DNA of 64,000 nucleotides from NCBI GenBank assembly GCA_021647945.1, contig JAKITT010000005.1:1-64000 (forward strand), given 5' to 3'. Under the pieces are notes generated by a model, which did not search any database, had not been told where the DNA came from, and saw only the letters and a program-made list of their open reading frames with translations. How positions within the stretch are numbered: the first letter of the stretch is position 1; every line of letters begins with the position of its first letter. The translations under genes and the position numbers were made by a program. This stretch comes from Candidatus Polarisedimenticolaceae bacterium (GTDB lineage: Bacteria > Pseudomonadota > Gammaproteobacteria > Chromatiales > Chromatiaceae). Shown piece by piece: positions 19,666 through 29,784 of the stretch.

Positions 19666-20631
19666 TCAGACGACTCTGTTCCTCGCCTCATCTGCTAGAA
19701 AAGCCTGAATATTCTTTGCCAACTCATCCACCAATCGCTGACGCGATTCACGGCTCGCCCAGGCAATATGCGGTGTAACAATGAGATGCGGCACACCAGA
19801 GGCCAACAACGGATTATCTTCTGATGGTGGCTCACTACTCAACACATCCACACCAGCCCCCGCAATCTGCTCCTCGCGCAATGCATGGGCTAGTGCCACT
19901 TCATTGACCACACCCCCACGCGAGGTATTGATTAGAATCGCATCAGACCGCATCAACGCCAACTCTCCAGCGCCGATTAAGTCTTGTGTCTCCTTAGTTA
20001 GCGGACAGTGCAGGCTCAGCACATCCACCTGTGTCAGTAACTCATTCAGTGGCAACCGCCCATCCACCGGCTCGCCCGCTAGAGGCTGACAGATCAACAC
20101 CCGCATACCAAACGCCTCGGCCACCTTTGCCACCGCCCTGCCCAGCGTGCCGTAACCGACAATACCTATTGTCTGTCCCGACAGCTCGGCAAATGGATAG
20201 TCCAAAACCGTAAACTGTGGACTGTGCTGCCAATCACCACATCTGACTGCCACATGATGTTCAAGCAGCCTGCTTCTCAGGGCCAACAGGTGAGTGAACA
20301 CCCACTGCACCACAGATGGCGTTGAATAATTGGCCACATTAGTCACCGCAATGCCCAGCTCTGCTGCCGCCTCAAGATCAACATTATTGGTGCCGGTGGC
20401 AGCGACACAGATCAGCTTCAAACAATCTGCCTGCAACAACACCTCTCGATCCAACTCCACCTTATTGGAGACCACCACCTCCACATTCTTTAGATACTGC
20501 ATCGTCTGCTCACGGCTATCGGTCGCGGCGTGGTATTGCCACACAAACGGTAATCTCTGCAGATGTGAAAAATCAATATCGTTACAATCAATGGTTTCCG
20601 CATCCAGCATAACCGCTTTGGCTTTAGGCAT
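19666..20631 (-). CDS. D-2-hydroxyacid dehydrogenase (glycerate dehydrogenase-like)
   Basis: A 321-residue NAD(P)-dependent dehydrogenase of the D-isomer-specific family. Visible are the Rossmann motif GIVGYGTLGRAVAKVAEAFG, the catalytic Arg region INTSRGGVVNEVAL, the Glu region DVLSSEPPSEDNPLL, and the catalytic His in VTPHIAWASRESR. Sequence and length are closest to hydroxypyruvate/glycerate dehydrogenases (HprA). The ATG at 20631 follows ACAGGAAA; a longer frame to 20682 lacks such a site. It is convergent with the GGDEF/EAL gene. Confidence 0.9.
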   Translation of the reverse strand: MPKAKAVMLDAETIDCNDIDFSHLQRLPFVWQYHAATDSREQTMQYLKNVEVVVSNKVELDREVLLQADCLKLICVAATGTNNVDLEAAAELGIAVTNVANYSTPSVVQWVFTHLLALRSRLLEHHVAVRCGDWQHSPQFTVLDYPFAELSGQTIGIVGYGTLGRAVAKVAEAFGMRVLICQPLAGEPVDGRLPLNELLTQVDVLSLHCPLTKETQDLIGAGELALMRSDAILINTSRGGVVNEVALAHALREEQIAGAGVDVLSSEPPSEDNPLLASGVPHLIVTPHIAWASRESRQRLVDELAKNIQAFLADEARNRVV

Positions 20632-20802
20632 GATTTTTCCTGTAGGTGAGTAAACTGGCGCTAGCATACCGTCATGCGTCAATATAATTGAATCAAAATA
20701 ACGTCATTGCCCATTTTATGTCGCAATATGCGAATGGACTTCTGGAACGCGGCAGGCCATTCACACATTCATTCAAAAAGTACCTATAAACAATGGGGGT
20801 TT

Positions 20803-20943
20803 GTAACTATTCAGCGTGTTTAGATTTTGCCTCAAATCGAGGCATTTTCGCACGGAAAGAGGGAGCATATAGGGCATATGTGACCGACTGAGTACGAAAA
20901 TAACGAAGAGTTGAGGCAAAAGATGAATACACTGAGTAGTTAC
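20803..20943. repeat. 141-base inverted-repeat (MITE-like) element
   Basis: The two arms of about 40-50 bases are imperfect reverse complements. The left arm starts GTAACTATTCAGCGTGTTTA and the right arm read from the other strand starts GTAACTACTCAGTGTATTCA. Both continue through TTTTGCCTCAA and end in a TTTTCG stretch. The centre holds CATATAGGGCATATG. No coding frame is supported. It sits between divergent genes (dehydrogenase and FAD oxidoreductase); the rest of this 405-base spacer shows no other feature I can support. Confidence 0.7.
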
Positions 20944-21036
20944 GGTGTTTTGCTGCCTATCTAATGCGCTACAATAGGCTTCACCCACTTTTCAAGCCTT
21001 GGCATCACCACGCCTTAATCTATCAGTACAGAAAAC

Positions 21037-24000
21037 ATGAGCGAACAATCGGCACCGCGGATTCGCGAGATCCCCTATAACTACACCTCTTTCTCTGATC
21101 GTGAGATTGTCATCCGTTATCTCGGTAAAGAGATGTGGCAACTGATCGAAGAACTGCGTGGCACACGCCGCACCGGTCGTTCTGCGCGTATGCTGTACGA
21201 AGTGTTGGGCGATATGTGGGTGATCAACCGCAACCCCTATTTGCAGGATGATCTGCTGGCTGACAAACAGCGTCGTAGCGCACTAGTGGGTGCTCTGCGC
21301 CATCGCCTGGAGCAGTTTGAAGCGCGCACCGATAACAATGAGTTGGCGATCAAGCTGCTCACTGCTGCCCGCCAGGCGGTCAATAAATTTGATAATGAGT
21401 TGGAAGCGGACATTGAGCTGCGCGCTCGCGTCACGCGCAACCTGCAAGGTGTCACACGTCAGGACAACGTCGATTTCAGCGGACTCGCTCGCGTTTCACA
21501 CGCCACTGATGCCACCGATTGGCGCGTTGAAATACCCTTTGTGGTGATCAATCCTGACAATGAAGCAGAGGTCGCAGGCATCGTCAAAGCCTGTATTGAG
21601 TTAGGACTCACTATCATCCCAAGAGGCGCAGGCACGGGTTATACCGGCAGTGCTGTGCCACTTGACCGACACAGCGCCGTGATCAACACCGAGAAACTGG
21701 ACCAATACGGCCCGATTCAACATATCAACCTACCGGGTGTTGATGGCAAGGTGCCCACCGTACATGCCGGTGCGGGCGTAGTGACACGCAACATCTCCGA
21801 TCTGGCCATCACCGAAGGGCTCGCCTTTGCGGTCGACCCCACCTCACAACACGCCTGCACCATTGGCGGCAACATCGCCATGAATGCCGGTGGCAAGAAG
21901 GCAGTTCTCTGGGGCACCACGCTGGATAACCTCGTCTCATGGCGCATGGTGACGCCTGAATCGGACTGGTTAGAGGTGGAGCGCCTGAACCACAATCTGG
22001 GCAAGATTCACGATCAGGCGCTGGTCAGCTTCCGCATCACCCGCTATGGCCACGACGGCATCAGCCCCAAAGGGATACCAGAGATCCTTGAGATACCCGG
22101 CAGCGCCTTCCGTAAAAAGGGGCTCGGCAAGGATGTCACCGACAAGGCACTGCACGGTCTGCCCGGCGCACAAAAAGAGGGGTGTGACGGCCTGATCACC
22201 TCCGCCCGTTTCGTATTGCATCGTATGCCGGTACAGGCACGCACCGTCTGCCTCGAATTTTTTGGCGTTGATCTCGGCCTCTCCGTACCGGCCATCGTTG
22301 AGATCCTCGACTTCTTTAAGCAGACCCCAGGGGTCAAACTGATCGGCCTTGAGCATCTGGATGACCGCTACATCAAAGCGGTGAAGTACGCCACCAAGGC
22401 GGCCCGTCCTGATCTGCCAAAAATGGTGCTGCTGGCCGATATTGCCAGTGACGATGAAGCGGCTGTTGATGCCGCTGCTGATGAGATGGTACGTCTCACC
22501 AACCTCCGCAGTGGCGAGGGTTTTATCGCCACCAGCAAAGAGGCACGCGCCCGTTTCTGGGCCGACCGTTCACGCACGGCCGCCATCTCGGCCCACACCA
22601 ACGCCTTTAAAATCAATGAGGATGTGGTGATCCCGCTACCCAAACTGGGTGAGTACAGTCGGGCGATTGAGAAGATCAATATCGAGCTATCTATCAGCAA
22701 TAAGATCGCTATTGCAGGTGAGACGCAACGCTACCTTGATACCGGTCTGGCCGATATGCTGCCGAATCATGACTATGAAAATAGCAGCGAAGGACAGGCG
22801 ATTCTGCACAATAAACAGCAGGCCGCCCAGCACACCCTAGAGCAGGCAACTCTCCGCTGGCAGACGATTCTCGATAATCTCGAGAGCAGCGCCTATAGCC
22901 ACCGAAAGCAACTGACAGAGGCTGAGCAGAGCAAATTAAAAAAGGGCGACAGCCTGCTTGATATGCTGTTGCGCCATGACCTGGTCATCTCATACCGCAA
23001 AGAGGTGGCCGCTTCGCTTGGTGAAATCTTCTCGGGTGAAGAGATGGAACCTGTGCGTGACCGACTGGATGAGATCCACGCGGCAGCACGTGAATCGCGC
23101 CTCTTTATTGCCCTGCATATGCACGCAGGCGATGGCAATGTACACACCAACATCCCGGTTCATTCACAGAACTACCAGATGCTACAGGCCGCCGACAAGG
23201 TGGTGGAGCGTGTGATGGAGCTGGCCCTCTCATTGGGCGGTGTCATCTCTGGTGAGCATGGCATTGGCCTGACCAAGATCCATTTTCTGGATGCTGAAAA
23301 GCGGGCAAGCTTCAGCCGTTACAAAAAAGAGGTCGACCCCAACGGCCACTTCAATCGCGGTAAACTGCTAGCAGGTTCTGGCCTGCACAACGCCTACACC
23401 CCATCACTACGTCTGGTGGAGCAGGAAGCGATCATTCTGGAAGAGAGTGAACTGGGGGCGCTGAATGATGATGTGCGCCACTGCCTGCGCTGCGGCAAGT
23501 GTAAGCCTGTCTGTCAGACCCACATGCCACGCGCCAATCTACTCTACTCACCACGCAATAAGGTGCTCGGCACCGGCCTGATGATCGAGGCATTTCTCTA
23601 CGAAGAGCAGACCCGTCGTGGCCTCTCAATGCGCCATTTTGATGAGATGAATGATGTCGCGGATCACTGCACCGTCTGCCACAAATGCGTCACCCCCTGC
23701 CCGGTAAATATCGACTTTGGCGATGTCACCATACGCATGCGGCGCATCCTGACGCAGCATAAACAGAAGCGCAGCAACATCGCCACTAAAGTGGCCATGT
23801 CATTCCTCAATACCACCGATCCGCGCCAAGTCAATATCATGCGCAAAGGGGTGGTTGAGTGGGGTTACAAGGCGATCACTGCTGGCCATGATGTGGCCCG
23901 CAATCTAGGACTGCTCGGGCCTAAAAACGAGCTACCGAAGATCACGAGCGGCAATACCGAGCTGAAGGCGCAGTTGATCGATAGCGTGCGTCGTCCACTC

Positions 24001-24873
24001 CGTGTTGCACTGCCGAAACAGACCATGCGAGCCGCTCTCGGCTTAGAGGATAAAACCTCGGTGCCGATCTTGCGTGATCCCGCTCAGCTGAATGATGACT
24101 CTGAAGCGGTCTTCTACTTCCCAGGCTGTGGCTCTGAGAGGCTCTTTAGCGACGCCTCACTGGCCACCATCGCTATGCTCTACCGCAGCGGCGCACAGGT
24201 GGTGTTGCCTCCCAGTTACCTCTGCTGTGGCTACCCACAAACTGCCAGCGGCCAGGCCGATCTTGGGCGCAAAATCACCACCGATAACCGCGTGCTGTTC
24301 CACCGTATCGCCAATACGTTGAACTACATGGATATCCGCACCGTGGTTCTCTCCTGTGGCACCTGCATGGATCAGCTGCAACAGTATGCATTTGATAAGA
24401 TTTTTCCTGGCTGTCGGCTGCTCGATATTCACGAGTATCTAATGGAACAGGGTGTCGAAATCGAGAGCAGTGATAACTACCTGTTCCATGACCCCTGCCA
24501 CTCCCCGATGAAAAGTTACGACCCGATCAAGGTGGCGACAAAACTGACCAACAGCAAGGTGCTTCTCTCCGACCGCTGCTGTGGTGAAGCGGGCACCTTG
24601 GCCACATCCCGCCCCGATATCGCTCGTCAGATACGCTTCCGTAAATCGGAAGAGCTACAGAAAGGGCTGGAATTATTGGGCGGAAAACAGGGCACCAAAC
24701 TGGTCACCACCTGCCCCGCTTGCCAGCAGGGGCTGAGCCGCTACAGCGATGAGACAGGGCTGACGCCAGAGTACTTGGTGGTTGAGATGATTCGCCAGCA
24801 GATGGGCGACGGCTGGCAGAAGAAGTTTATCCAAGAACTAAAACAGGGCGGCATTGAGCAAGTACTTCTATGA
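21037..24873 (+). CDS. Giant FAD-linked oxidase / Fe-S / CCG-domain oxidoreductase (DUF3683 type)
   Basis: A 1278-residue fusion. After a conserved N-terminal DUF3683-like region ([20 protein letters not shown]) comes a PCMH-type FAD-binding domain ([19 protein letters not shown] near 195) and an FAD-oxidase C-terminal domain ending near 790. Two [4Fe-4S] clusters follow ([11 protein letters not shown] near 815 and [12 protein letters not shown] near 876), then two cysteine-rich CCG domains (FPGCGS near 1025 with CCGYP, and HDPCHSP near 1150 with RCCGEAGT). In effect it joins GlcD/D-lactate dehydrogenase and GlcF-like parts. It probably oxidises a 2-hydroxy acid and passes electrons to the quinone pool or a partner. 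The substrate is unknown. No signal peptide is seen. Confidence 0.9.
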   Translation: MSEQSAPRIREIPYNYTSFSDREIVIRYLGKEMWQLIEELRGTRRTGRSARMLYEVLGDMWVINRNPYLQDDLLADKQRRSALVGALRHRLEQFEARTDNNELAIKLLTAARQAVNKFDNELEADIELRARVTRNLQGVTRQDNVDFSGLARVSHATDATDWRVEIPFVVINPDNEAEVAGIVKACIELGLTIIPRGAGTGYTGSAVPLDRHSAVINTEKLDQYGPIQHINLPGVDGKVPTVHAGAGVVTRNISDLAITEGLAFAVDPTSQHACTIGGNIAMNAGGKKAVLWGTTLDNLVSWRMVTPESDWLEVERLNHNLGKIHDQALVSFRITRYGHDGISPKGIPEILEIPGSAFRKKGLGKDVTDKALHGLPGAQKEGCDGLITSARFVLHRMPVQARTVCLEFFGVDLGLSVPAIVEILDFFKQTPGVKLIGLEHLDDRYIKAVKYATKAARPDLPKMVLLADIASDDEAAVDAAADEMVRLTNLRSGEGFIATSKEARARFWADRSRTAAISAHTNAFKINEDVVIPLPKLGEYSRAIEKINIELSISNKIAIAGETQRYLDTGLADMLPNHDYENSSEGQAILHNKQQAAQHTLEQATLRWQTILDNLESSAYSHRKQLTEAEQSKLKKGDSLLDMLLRHDLVISYRKEVAASLGEIFSGEEMEPVRDRLDEIHAAARESRLFIALHMHAGDGNVHTNIPVHSQNYQMLQAADKVVERVMELALSLGGVISGEHGIGLTKIHFLDAEKRASFSRYKKEVDPNGHFNRGKLLAGSGLHNAYTPSLRLVEQEAIILEESELGALNDDVRHCLRCGKCKPVCQTHMPRANLLYSPRNKVLGTGLMIEAFLYEEQTRRGLSMRHFDEMNDVADHCTVCHKCVTPCPVNIDFGDVTIRMRRILTQHKQKRSNIATKVAMSFLNTTDPRQVNIMRKGVVEWGYKAITAGHDVARNLGLLGPKNELPKITSGNTELKAQLIDSVRRPLRVALPKQTMRAALGLEDKTSVPILRDPAQLNDDSEAVFYFPGCGSERLFSDASLATIAMLYRSGAQVVLPPSYLCCGYPQTASGQADLGRKITTDNRVLFHRIANTLNYMDIRTVVLSCGTCMDQLQQYAFDKIFPGCRLLDIHEYLMEQGVEIESSDNYLFHDPCHSPMKSYDPIKVATKLTNSKVLLSDRCCGEAGTLATSRPDIARQIRFRKSEELQKGLELLGGKQGTKLVTTCPACQQGLSRYSDETGLTPEYLVVEMIRQQMGDGWQKKFIQELKQGGIEQVLL

Positions 24874-24931
24874 TCAATCCATAGGGTAGAGAGATTGTTG
24901 CCTCTCCACCCTGCCAGCAACAGCCATTGGT

Positions 24932-24950
24932 GGGCACAAACAAGGTGCCC
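24932..24950. repeat. Small intergenic hairpin
   Basis: GGGCAC-AAACAAG-GTGCCC forms a 6-base stem between the FAD oxidoreductase and ClC genes. No T-tract follows, so it is more likely part of a dispersed intergenic repeat than a terminator. Confidence 0.35.
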
Positions 24951-24970
24951 GCCCTACAGCCGACAGGTAG

Positions 24971-26716
24971 ATGCATCACAATAACCCACATCACAGCTGG
25001 ATAGGCCAAATAGCAGCAAACGTTAGGCTGCGCCTATCACGTACCGATGGCCTGCTACCACTCTCAGTGATCGGCCTGTTCACCGGCCTCGTGGCAGGCG
25101 CGGTGATCATCGCATTTAGACTGCTGGTTGAGGGTAGTCAGGCGAGCTTCCTGCCCAGTGGCCTACCCGATAATTACGAAGAGCTGCCTTTAATACTGCG
25201 ATTTGTGCTGCCCATTATTGGCGGGCTGGTGATTGGCATTGTCTTCCAGTTCCAGGCAAAAGGGCTCTATATGCTGGGCATCTCCCGCCTGTTGGAGCGG
25301 CTCAACTACCATCAAGGCTATCTAACCCTACGTGAGTTTCTGTTGCAGTTTTTCGGTGCCGCGGTAGCGATCATCAGCGGCCACTCCGTCGGTCGAGAGG
25401 GACCCAACGTTTTCCTCGGTGCAGCGAGTGGCAGCCTCATTGGCCAAGCCCTCAAACTACCCAACAATGCCATCAGAACATTGGTGGGCTGCGGCACGGC
25501 AGCAGGTATTGCGGCCTCTTTCAATACACCACTGGCAGGGGTTATTTTTGCCCTGGAGGTGGTGATGATGGAGTATTCACTCGCCAGTTTTATGCCGGTA
25601 ATTTTGGCCGCCGTCAGCGCCAACGCGCTCTCAATTCTGGTCTTCGGCTCAGAACCCGCCTTTAACCTGCCGGAGCTGCATCTTGGCTCACTCAAAGAGA
25701 TACCACTACTATTTATTCTGGGTGTAGTCATCGGCTCAGTCGCCGCGTTATATAACCACTTACTACAGCAGTTCACGCTGCACAGTCGGCATATGATCTT
25801 CTGGCAACGTACCACATTGGCCGGCCTCCTAGTCGCTCTCTGCGGCTTGGGCGCACCTGAGGTGTTAGGGCTCGGTTACGACACGGTTAATAGCGCACTA
25901 TTAGGTGAGCTAGGCCTCGGCCTGCTGGTATCAATTATTCTCTTCAAACTACTCGCCACCGCAGCCAGTATCGGTCTAGGCATCCCTGGGGGGACCATCG
26001 GCCCTACCCTGGTAATCGGTGCCTCTATTGGCAGCCTGACAGCCCTACTAGCTACAGAGTACTACCCTGAGTTCAGCTCAAATATTGGCCTCTACGCGTT
26101 GTTAGGCATGGGGGCCACGATGGGGGCTAGCCTACAAGCACCCTTGGCGGCACTCACGGCGATCCTAGAGTTAACACAGAACCCACAGGTGGTTATGCCG
26201 GGCATGCTTGTGATCGTTGTTGCAGGGCTAACCAGCAGTGAGATATTTGGCAAAGGATCACTCTTCCTCGGCATTCTAAAGGCGAGTGGTCTCGATTTTC
26301 GTACAGACCCTATTATGCAAGCGCTGAGAAAGGTTGGTGTCGCCTCCACTATGGATCGTAGCTTTCACCGTTTGGACTATATTGCCGAACGTGAGAAGGC
26401 AAATAAGCTGCTCTCCCAAGGCCCTGAGTGGCTCCTGATCAGCAAAGAGGGTCGCCCCATTGCTGTCATGCCTGCGGTTGATTTGGCTCGTCATCTGCAA
26501 GAGAGTGAAGAGCCTGAGATCCATCTAATGGATATTCCAGCACGCCGCCTTCAGGTCACATCAATCCACCTCCAAGCAACACTTCAGGAGGCGCTCAACA
26601 AACTCAACAACAGTGGGGCAGAAGCGATCTACGTTGAACACTGCACTGCTCCTACTATTTCACATATCTACGGAATCTTAACCCACGAGCATATCGAATC
26701 TGCCTACCGTTATTGA
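24971..26716 (+). CDS. ClC-family chloride channel/transporter with C-terminal CBS-like region
   Basis: A 581-residue membrane protein with the ClC motifs. GHSVGREGPNVFLG (near 140) contains the gating glutamate of H+-coupled exchangers, and GIPGGTIGPTLVIG (near 340) is the GxFxP-equivalent loop. About ten or more hydrophobic helices fill residues 30-430. The last 130 residues are soluble and resemble a degenerate pair of CBS domains (IDIPARRLQVTSIHLQATLQEALNKL falls within this part). It moves Cl- or another anion across the inner membrane; ion preference cannot be read here. Confidence 0.92.
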   Translation: MHHNNPHHSWIGQIAANVRLRLSRTDGLLPLSVIGLFTGLVAGAVIIAFRLLVEGSQASFLPSGLPDNYEELPLILRFVLPIIGGLVIGIVFQFQAKGLYMLGISRLLERLNYHQGYLTLREFLLQFFGAAVAIISGHSVGREGPNVFLGAASGSLIGQALKLPNNAIRTLVGCGTAAGIAASFNTPLAGVIFALEVVMMEYSLASFMPVILAAVSANALSILVFGSEPAFNLPELHLGSLKEIPLLFILGVVIGSVAALYNHLLQQFTLHSRHMIFWQRTTLAGLLVALCGLGAPEVLGLGYDTVNSALLGELGLGLLVSIILFKLLATAASIGLGIPGGTIGPTLVIGASIGSLTALLATEYYPEFSSNIGLYALLGMGATMGASLQAPLAALTAILELTQNPQVVMPGMLVIVVAGLTSSEIFGKGSLFLGILKASGLDFRTDPIMQALRKVGVASTMDRSFHRLDYIAEREKANKLLSQGPEWLLISKEGRPIAVMPAVDLARHLQESEEPEIHLMDIPARRLQVTSIHLQATLQEALNKLNNSGAEAIYVEHCTAPTISHIYGILTHEHIESAYRY

Positions 26717-26789
26717 TCTTGCTTAACTAAACACCACTAAACCCCGAACTCTCCAACCCCACGGCGTATAATATAGAGATACCTTCTCT

Positions 26790-26952
26790 AGGGTACCTCT
26801 ATTTATTCTGGGTGAGACAGATTGAGATTCAAAATCTTCAAGAGCAAGGCGCTAAGTGATTGTAATAGTTATTCTATTACAATCACTTAGCAACACAGCT
26901 ATTGGATATTTTGGACTCAATATGCTCATTCATGAATTAATAGAGGCGCCCT
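26790..26952. repeat. 163-base MITE-like element with central 18-base hairpin
   Basis: Terminal arms are imperfect inverted repeats: left AGGGTACCTCTATTTATTC and right (reverse complement) AGGGCGCCTCTATTAATTC. At the centre is a perfect 18-base stem, GCTAAGTGATTGTAATAG, with a 5-base loop TTATT (26851-26891). The core TAATAGTTATTCTATTA resembles that of the element at 47961-48163, and one arm recurs at 1679-1708, so this is a small repeat family. It lies between the ClC and PPK2 genes and could terminate ClC transcripts. Confidence 0.75.
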
Positions 26953-26974
26953 CTACTCTTCATAGGACGTCAAA

Positions 26975-27886
26975 ATGACTCAGCCAGAAAATCCAGAATT
27001 CCTCAAAATTGATGGCACTCAGGTAAAAACCTCTGATTTTATTGAAGAGTTCCAGAGCCTTATTACAGAGTGCAACAATCTAAAAGAGGAGAATCGCAAA
27101 GCGATAAAACGGCACAGACGCGAAACCTCTCTTAAGCCTTATCAAGCTGAAATCATCAAGCTTCAGCAGTATCTTGAGCAAACAAAAACGCGCATGATTA
27201 TCCTCTTCGAGGGGCGGGATGCAGCGGGCAAAGGTGGCACCATTCGTCGAGTCACCCGCTATATGAATGAAAAGCACTACCGTGTAGTAGCACTTGGTAA
27301 ACCGACAGAGACGCAAAAATCACAGTGGTTTTTCCAAAAATATATTGCCCAATTTCCCCGCGGTGGCGAGGTCGTTCTATTTGATCGCAGCTGGTACAAC
27401 CGCGCCATTGTTGAGCGTGTTTTTGATTTCTGTAGTGATGATGAATACTACAATTTCATGATGGGCGTGAGTGGCTTTGAACGAGATCTAATCCGCCACG
27501 GCACACTGCTGGTCAAACTCTACTTCAGCGTTACTCAGGAGGAGCAAGCGCGCCGTTTTGAGCGCCGCAAAACCGACCCATTACGCCAATGGAAATTGAG
27601 CGAGGTCGATCTACAGGCACAAGATCGCTGGGATGACTTCACCAATCAGAAGTATGAGATGTTGAGAAAGACCAATACGACACATGCGCCCTGGGTGATC
27701 ATTCGTTCAAATGATAAACACCAAGCCCGTCTTAATGCGATGAAGGTGATTCTTAATGCCGTTCCGTATGAGAGGTCTGATCCCGATTTAGATTTTGTGC
27801 CTGATCATGATGTGGTGGTATCAGGCTCGCGGGAGTTGGAGCTGATGGAGGCGCAACGACTGAGAAGTGGTAAGTTTGTCGGATAG
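26975..27886 (+). CDS. ppk2: Polyphosphate kinase 2
   Basis: A 303-residue PPK2-family enzyme, which transfers phosphate between polyphosphate and nucleoside diphosphates. Visible are the Walker A motif FEGRDAAGKGGTIRRV, the Walker B-type FDRSWYNRAIVERV, and lid-region residues FERRKTDPLRQWKLSEVD. A single PPK2 domain of this length fits the class I group, which mainly makes GTP or ATP from polyphosphate. It is cytoplasmic. A strong terminator follows 19 bases after the stop. Confidence 0.95.
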   Translation: MTQPENPEFLKIDGTQVKTSDFIEEFQSLITECNNLKEENRKAIKRHRRETSLKPYQAEIIKLQQYLEQTKTRMIILFEGRDAAGKGGTIRRVTRYMNEKHYRVVALGKPTETQKSQWFFQKYIAQFPRGGEVVLFDRSWYNRAIVERVFDFCSDDEYYNFMMGVSGFERDLIRHGTLLVKLYFSVTQEEQARRFERRKTDPLRQWKLSEVDLQAQDRWDDFTNQKYEMLRKTNTTHAPWVIIRSNDKHQARLNAMKVILNAVPYERSDPDLDFVPDHDVVVSGSRELELMEAQRLRSGKFVG

Positions 27887-27905
27887 GAGCCCCTCTTCAA
27901 GCAAA

Positions 27906-27944
27906 CCAACAAAAAACCAGCTCAAGTAGCTGGTTTTTTGTTGG
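27906..27944 (+). terminator. Rho-independent terminator after ppk2
   Basis: A perfect 16-base stem, CCAACAAAAAACCAGC, with loop TCAAGTA and matching arm GCTGGTTTTTTGTTGG. The T-run lies within the descending arm. It could also serve the convergent lipoprotein gene on the other strand. Confidence 0.9.
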
Positions 27945-27960
27945 CTCCCAGAGCGGACTA

Positions 27961-28932
27961 TTACGGCACCCAAGTCATTAAAATTGAATCTTCATATCCA
28001 ATAAACTGATCGACATCTAGCCACATCATAAAACGTACACTGTCACCGTAAGCCACGGCATCTGCCTTAGTTTGATGAGTACCGCTACCTATTGCCCCGG
28101 TAATAGTATATCCACCCATATATGGCCAAAAGAAATTATCCGCGAAGGACAATTCAGCCATTGTTGTGACCTCAACATAACCATAATCGGGATGATAATA
28201 ACGACCATTCATGGTCATGGTGTCATCACCCGGCTCCTGAGCGGTAAATCTAATGGCCATCGATTCAAGCTTCTCAACACGCGTATCAATATTGTTCAAT
28301 ATTGATACATTAAAGACGCTTATCTCAATCGGACTAGATGTGAAATCCGAGCTAAATGAGCCATTTATCGTGAATGAACCCGCATCATTGCTGAAGGTGA
28401 GTGCTGTAAATGTGCTCACCGAAGTAAGTGTCGTCTCATCTGAGATATTAAGCACCCCTGTTTCATCCACATGGCCACTAACCGCCCCTCCACCATCGTC
28501 ACAACCGTAATAATCATTTGACGATGTAAATGATGGATATGCCGTTGTGTCATAAACGCTGTCATATGTACCACCATATGTGCACGGCTCCCCTAGTGAA
28601 ATATCAACACTCAGTGCAACTGATCTGGTCTCTACTGCCATACTGGTCGGTTGTTGTCGTAGCGAAGAGATTTGCCGAAGCATGATTGGAAGCGCTGCTC
28701 CCGTTGAAAGAGTACCGCCAACAAGACTATTCCCTACACCTGATGATGGACTACTTCCTAACGCCCCACGTAATAGCTCAGCCGCATTGCTTGAGGTTAT
28801 GGTTGCCTGATCAGTAAGACCTGTATATTTAATAACAGTGGCGGTATCGCTACTGCTGCTCCCCCCTCCACCACAAGCAGCAAGAAAGAGAGAGAGGAGA
28901 ATAACGGGCATCAATTTATAAAGTGGCATCAT
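27961..28932 (-). CDS. Putative lipoprotein of unknown function
   Basis: About 323 residues. A lipoprotein leader ends at a clear lipobox (LSLFLAACGGGG), followed by a Gly/Ser-rich linker. The rest is beta-rich with many Thr, Ser and aromatic residues (TALTFSNDAGSFTINGSFSS, YYHPDYGYVEVTTMAELSF) and a few Cys, as in surface-exposed or periplasmic beta-sandwich proteins. I do not recognise the family. A longer frame to 28977 exists, but the ATG pair at 28932/28929 directly precedes the leader and is preferred. It is convergent with ppk2 and has no evident operon partner. Confidence 0.65.
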   Translation of the reverse strand: MMPLYKLMPVILLSLFLAACGGGGSSSSDTATVIKYTGLTDQATITSSNAAELLRGALGSSPSSGVGNSLVGGTLSTGAALPIMLRQISSLRQQPTSMAVETRSVALSVDISLGEPCTYGGTYDSVYDTTAYPSFTSSNDYYGCDDGGGAVSGHVDETGVLNISDETTLTSVSTFTALTFSNDAGSFTINGSFSSDFTSSPIEISVFNVSILNNIDTRVEKLESMAIRFTAQEPGDDTMTMNGRYYHPDYGYVEVTTMAELSFADNFFWPYMGGYTITGAIGSGTHQTKADAVAYGDSVRFMMWLDVDQFIGYEDSILMTWVP

Positions 28933-29157
28933 GATCTCAAATACAAAAAAACACTTTTCATCTAGTGTTAGCGGCATAACCGCATAAAAAGTTTAGACTT
29001 TCGCCGTTGCTGGCTCTGGATATTGATCACAATCCCACCCGCCTTTAACGCGCTAACGGCTCTGTCATAATCCTCATAAGAGATTTTTACCTAGCCTGTA
29101 TAGCGGATATATCCTACTATCTTTGCTTATTGTTGGTTATATCATCAGGAGACAATT

Positions 29158-29535
29158 TTGCCCCATTTACATCATCGCTGTCTCATATCCATTATCACCC
29201 TCTTTTTTTGCGCTCTTTTTGGCACTAATACGCTCGCCGAAGAGAAGGGGCACGAGGCGTGTATCAACTGCCATGTCGCAGCAGATCCAGATAAGAGCGA
29301 AGGCAATATTTCACTACTCTTCCCACAACTCGAACTCTGCCTAAGTTGCCATAAAGATAGAAGTGGCGATAGAGATCACGCCGTCGGCATAGAACCAGGC
29401 CCTGATGGCACGGGTGAGCTACCACTGGTCAATGGTCTTATCAGCTGTACAACGTGTCATGACTCACACATAAAAACAGCTGGCCTGCTGAGGTTACCGA
29501 AAGCTACTTTTTGTCTCGCTTGTCACAAGCTTTAG
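29158..29535 (+). CDS. Small secreted tetraheme cytochrome c
   Basis: A 125-residue exported protein with a signal peptide (IITLFFCALFGTNTLA) and four heme sites: CINCH, CLSCH, CTTCH and CLACH. The spacing and the pair CTTCHDSH ... CLACHKL match the doubled-CXXCH family. The start is TTG at 29158, supported by AGGAG 7 bases upstream; no ATG is available. It is a likely periplasmic electron shuttle. It is plus-strand, upstream of the signal peptidase gene, and sits beside the main multiheme cluster. Confidence 0.88.
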   Translation: MPHLHHRCLISIITLFFCALFGTNTLAEEKGHEACINCHVAADPDKSEGNISLLFPQLELCLSCHKDRSGDRDHAVGIEPGPDGTGELPLVNGLISCTTCHDSHIKTAGLLRLPKATFCLACHKL

Positions 29536-29784
29536 TGGTGTCTTGGAACCAAGAGGAGCGTAACACTCGCCTTCATCTCAATAGGTGCAGCACTTCGTTA
29601 ACAACGCCACAAACCGCTTGATTTTCGGCGACGACGGATAGATTTCCTGTACAATAACGACCACTTAGCACGCGCTTACTTGTCCCTATCTCCTTACAAT
29701 TAGCAGGTAAGCAAGAGAGTGCCATGATCTTAAATTTAGCATTCGCCCTCCCCACTAAAAAAACAACTCTGAGATAGACCCACA

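Noticed and set aside
24932-24950. Hairpin after the FAD oxidoreductase as a terminator
   Set aside because: Only six base pairs and no T-tract; listed as a hairpin repeat only.
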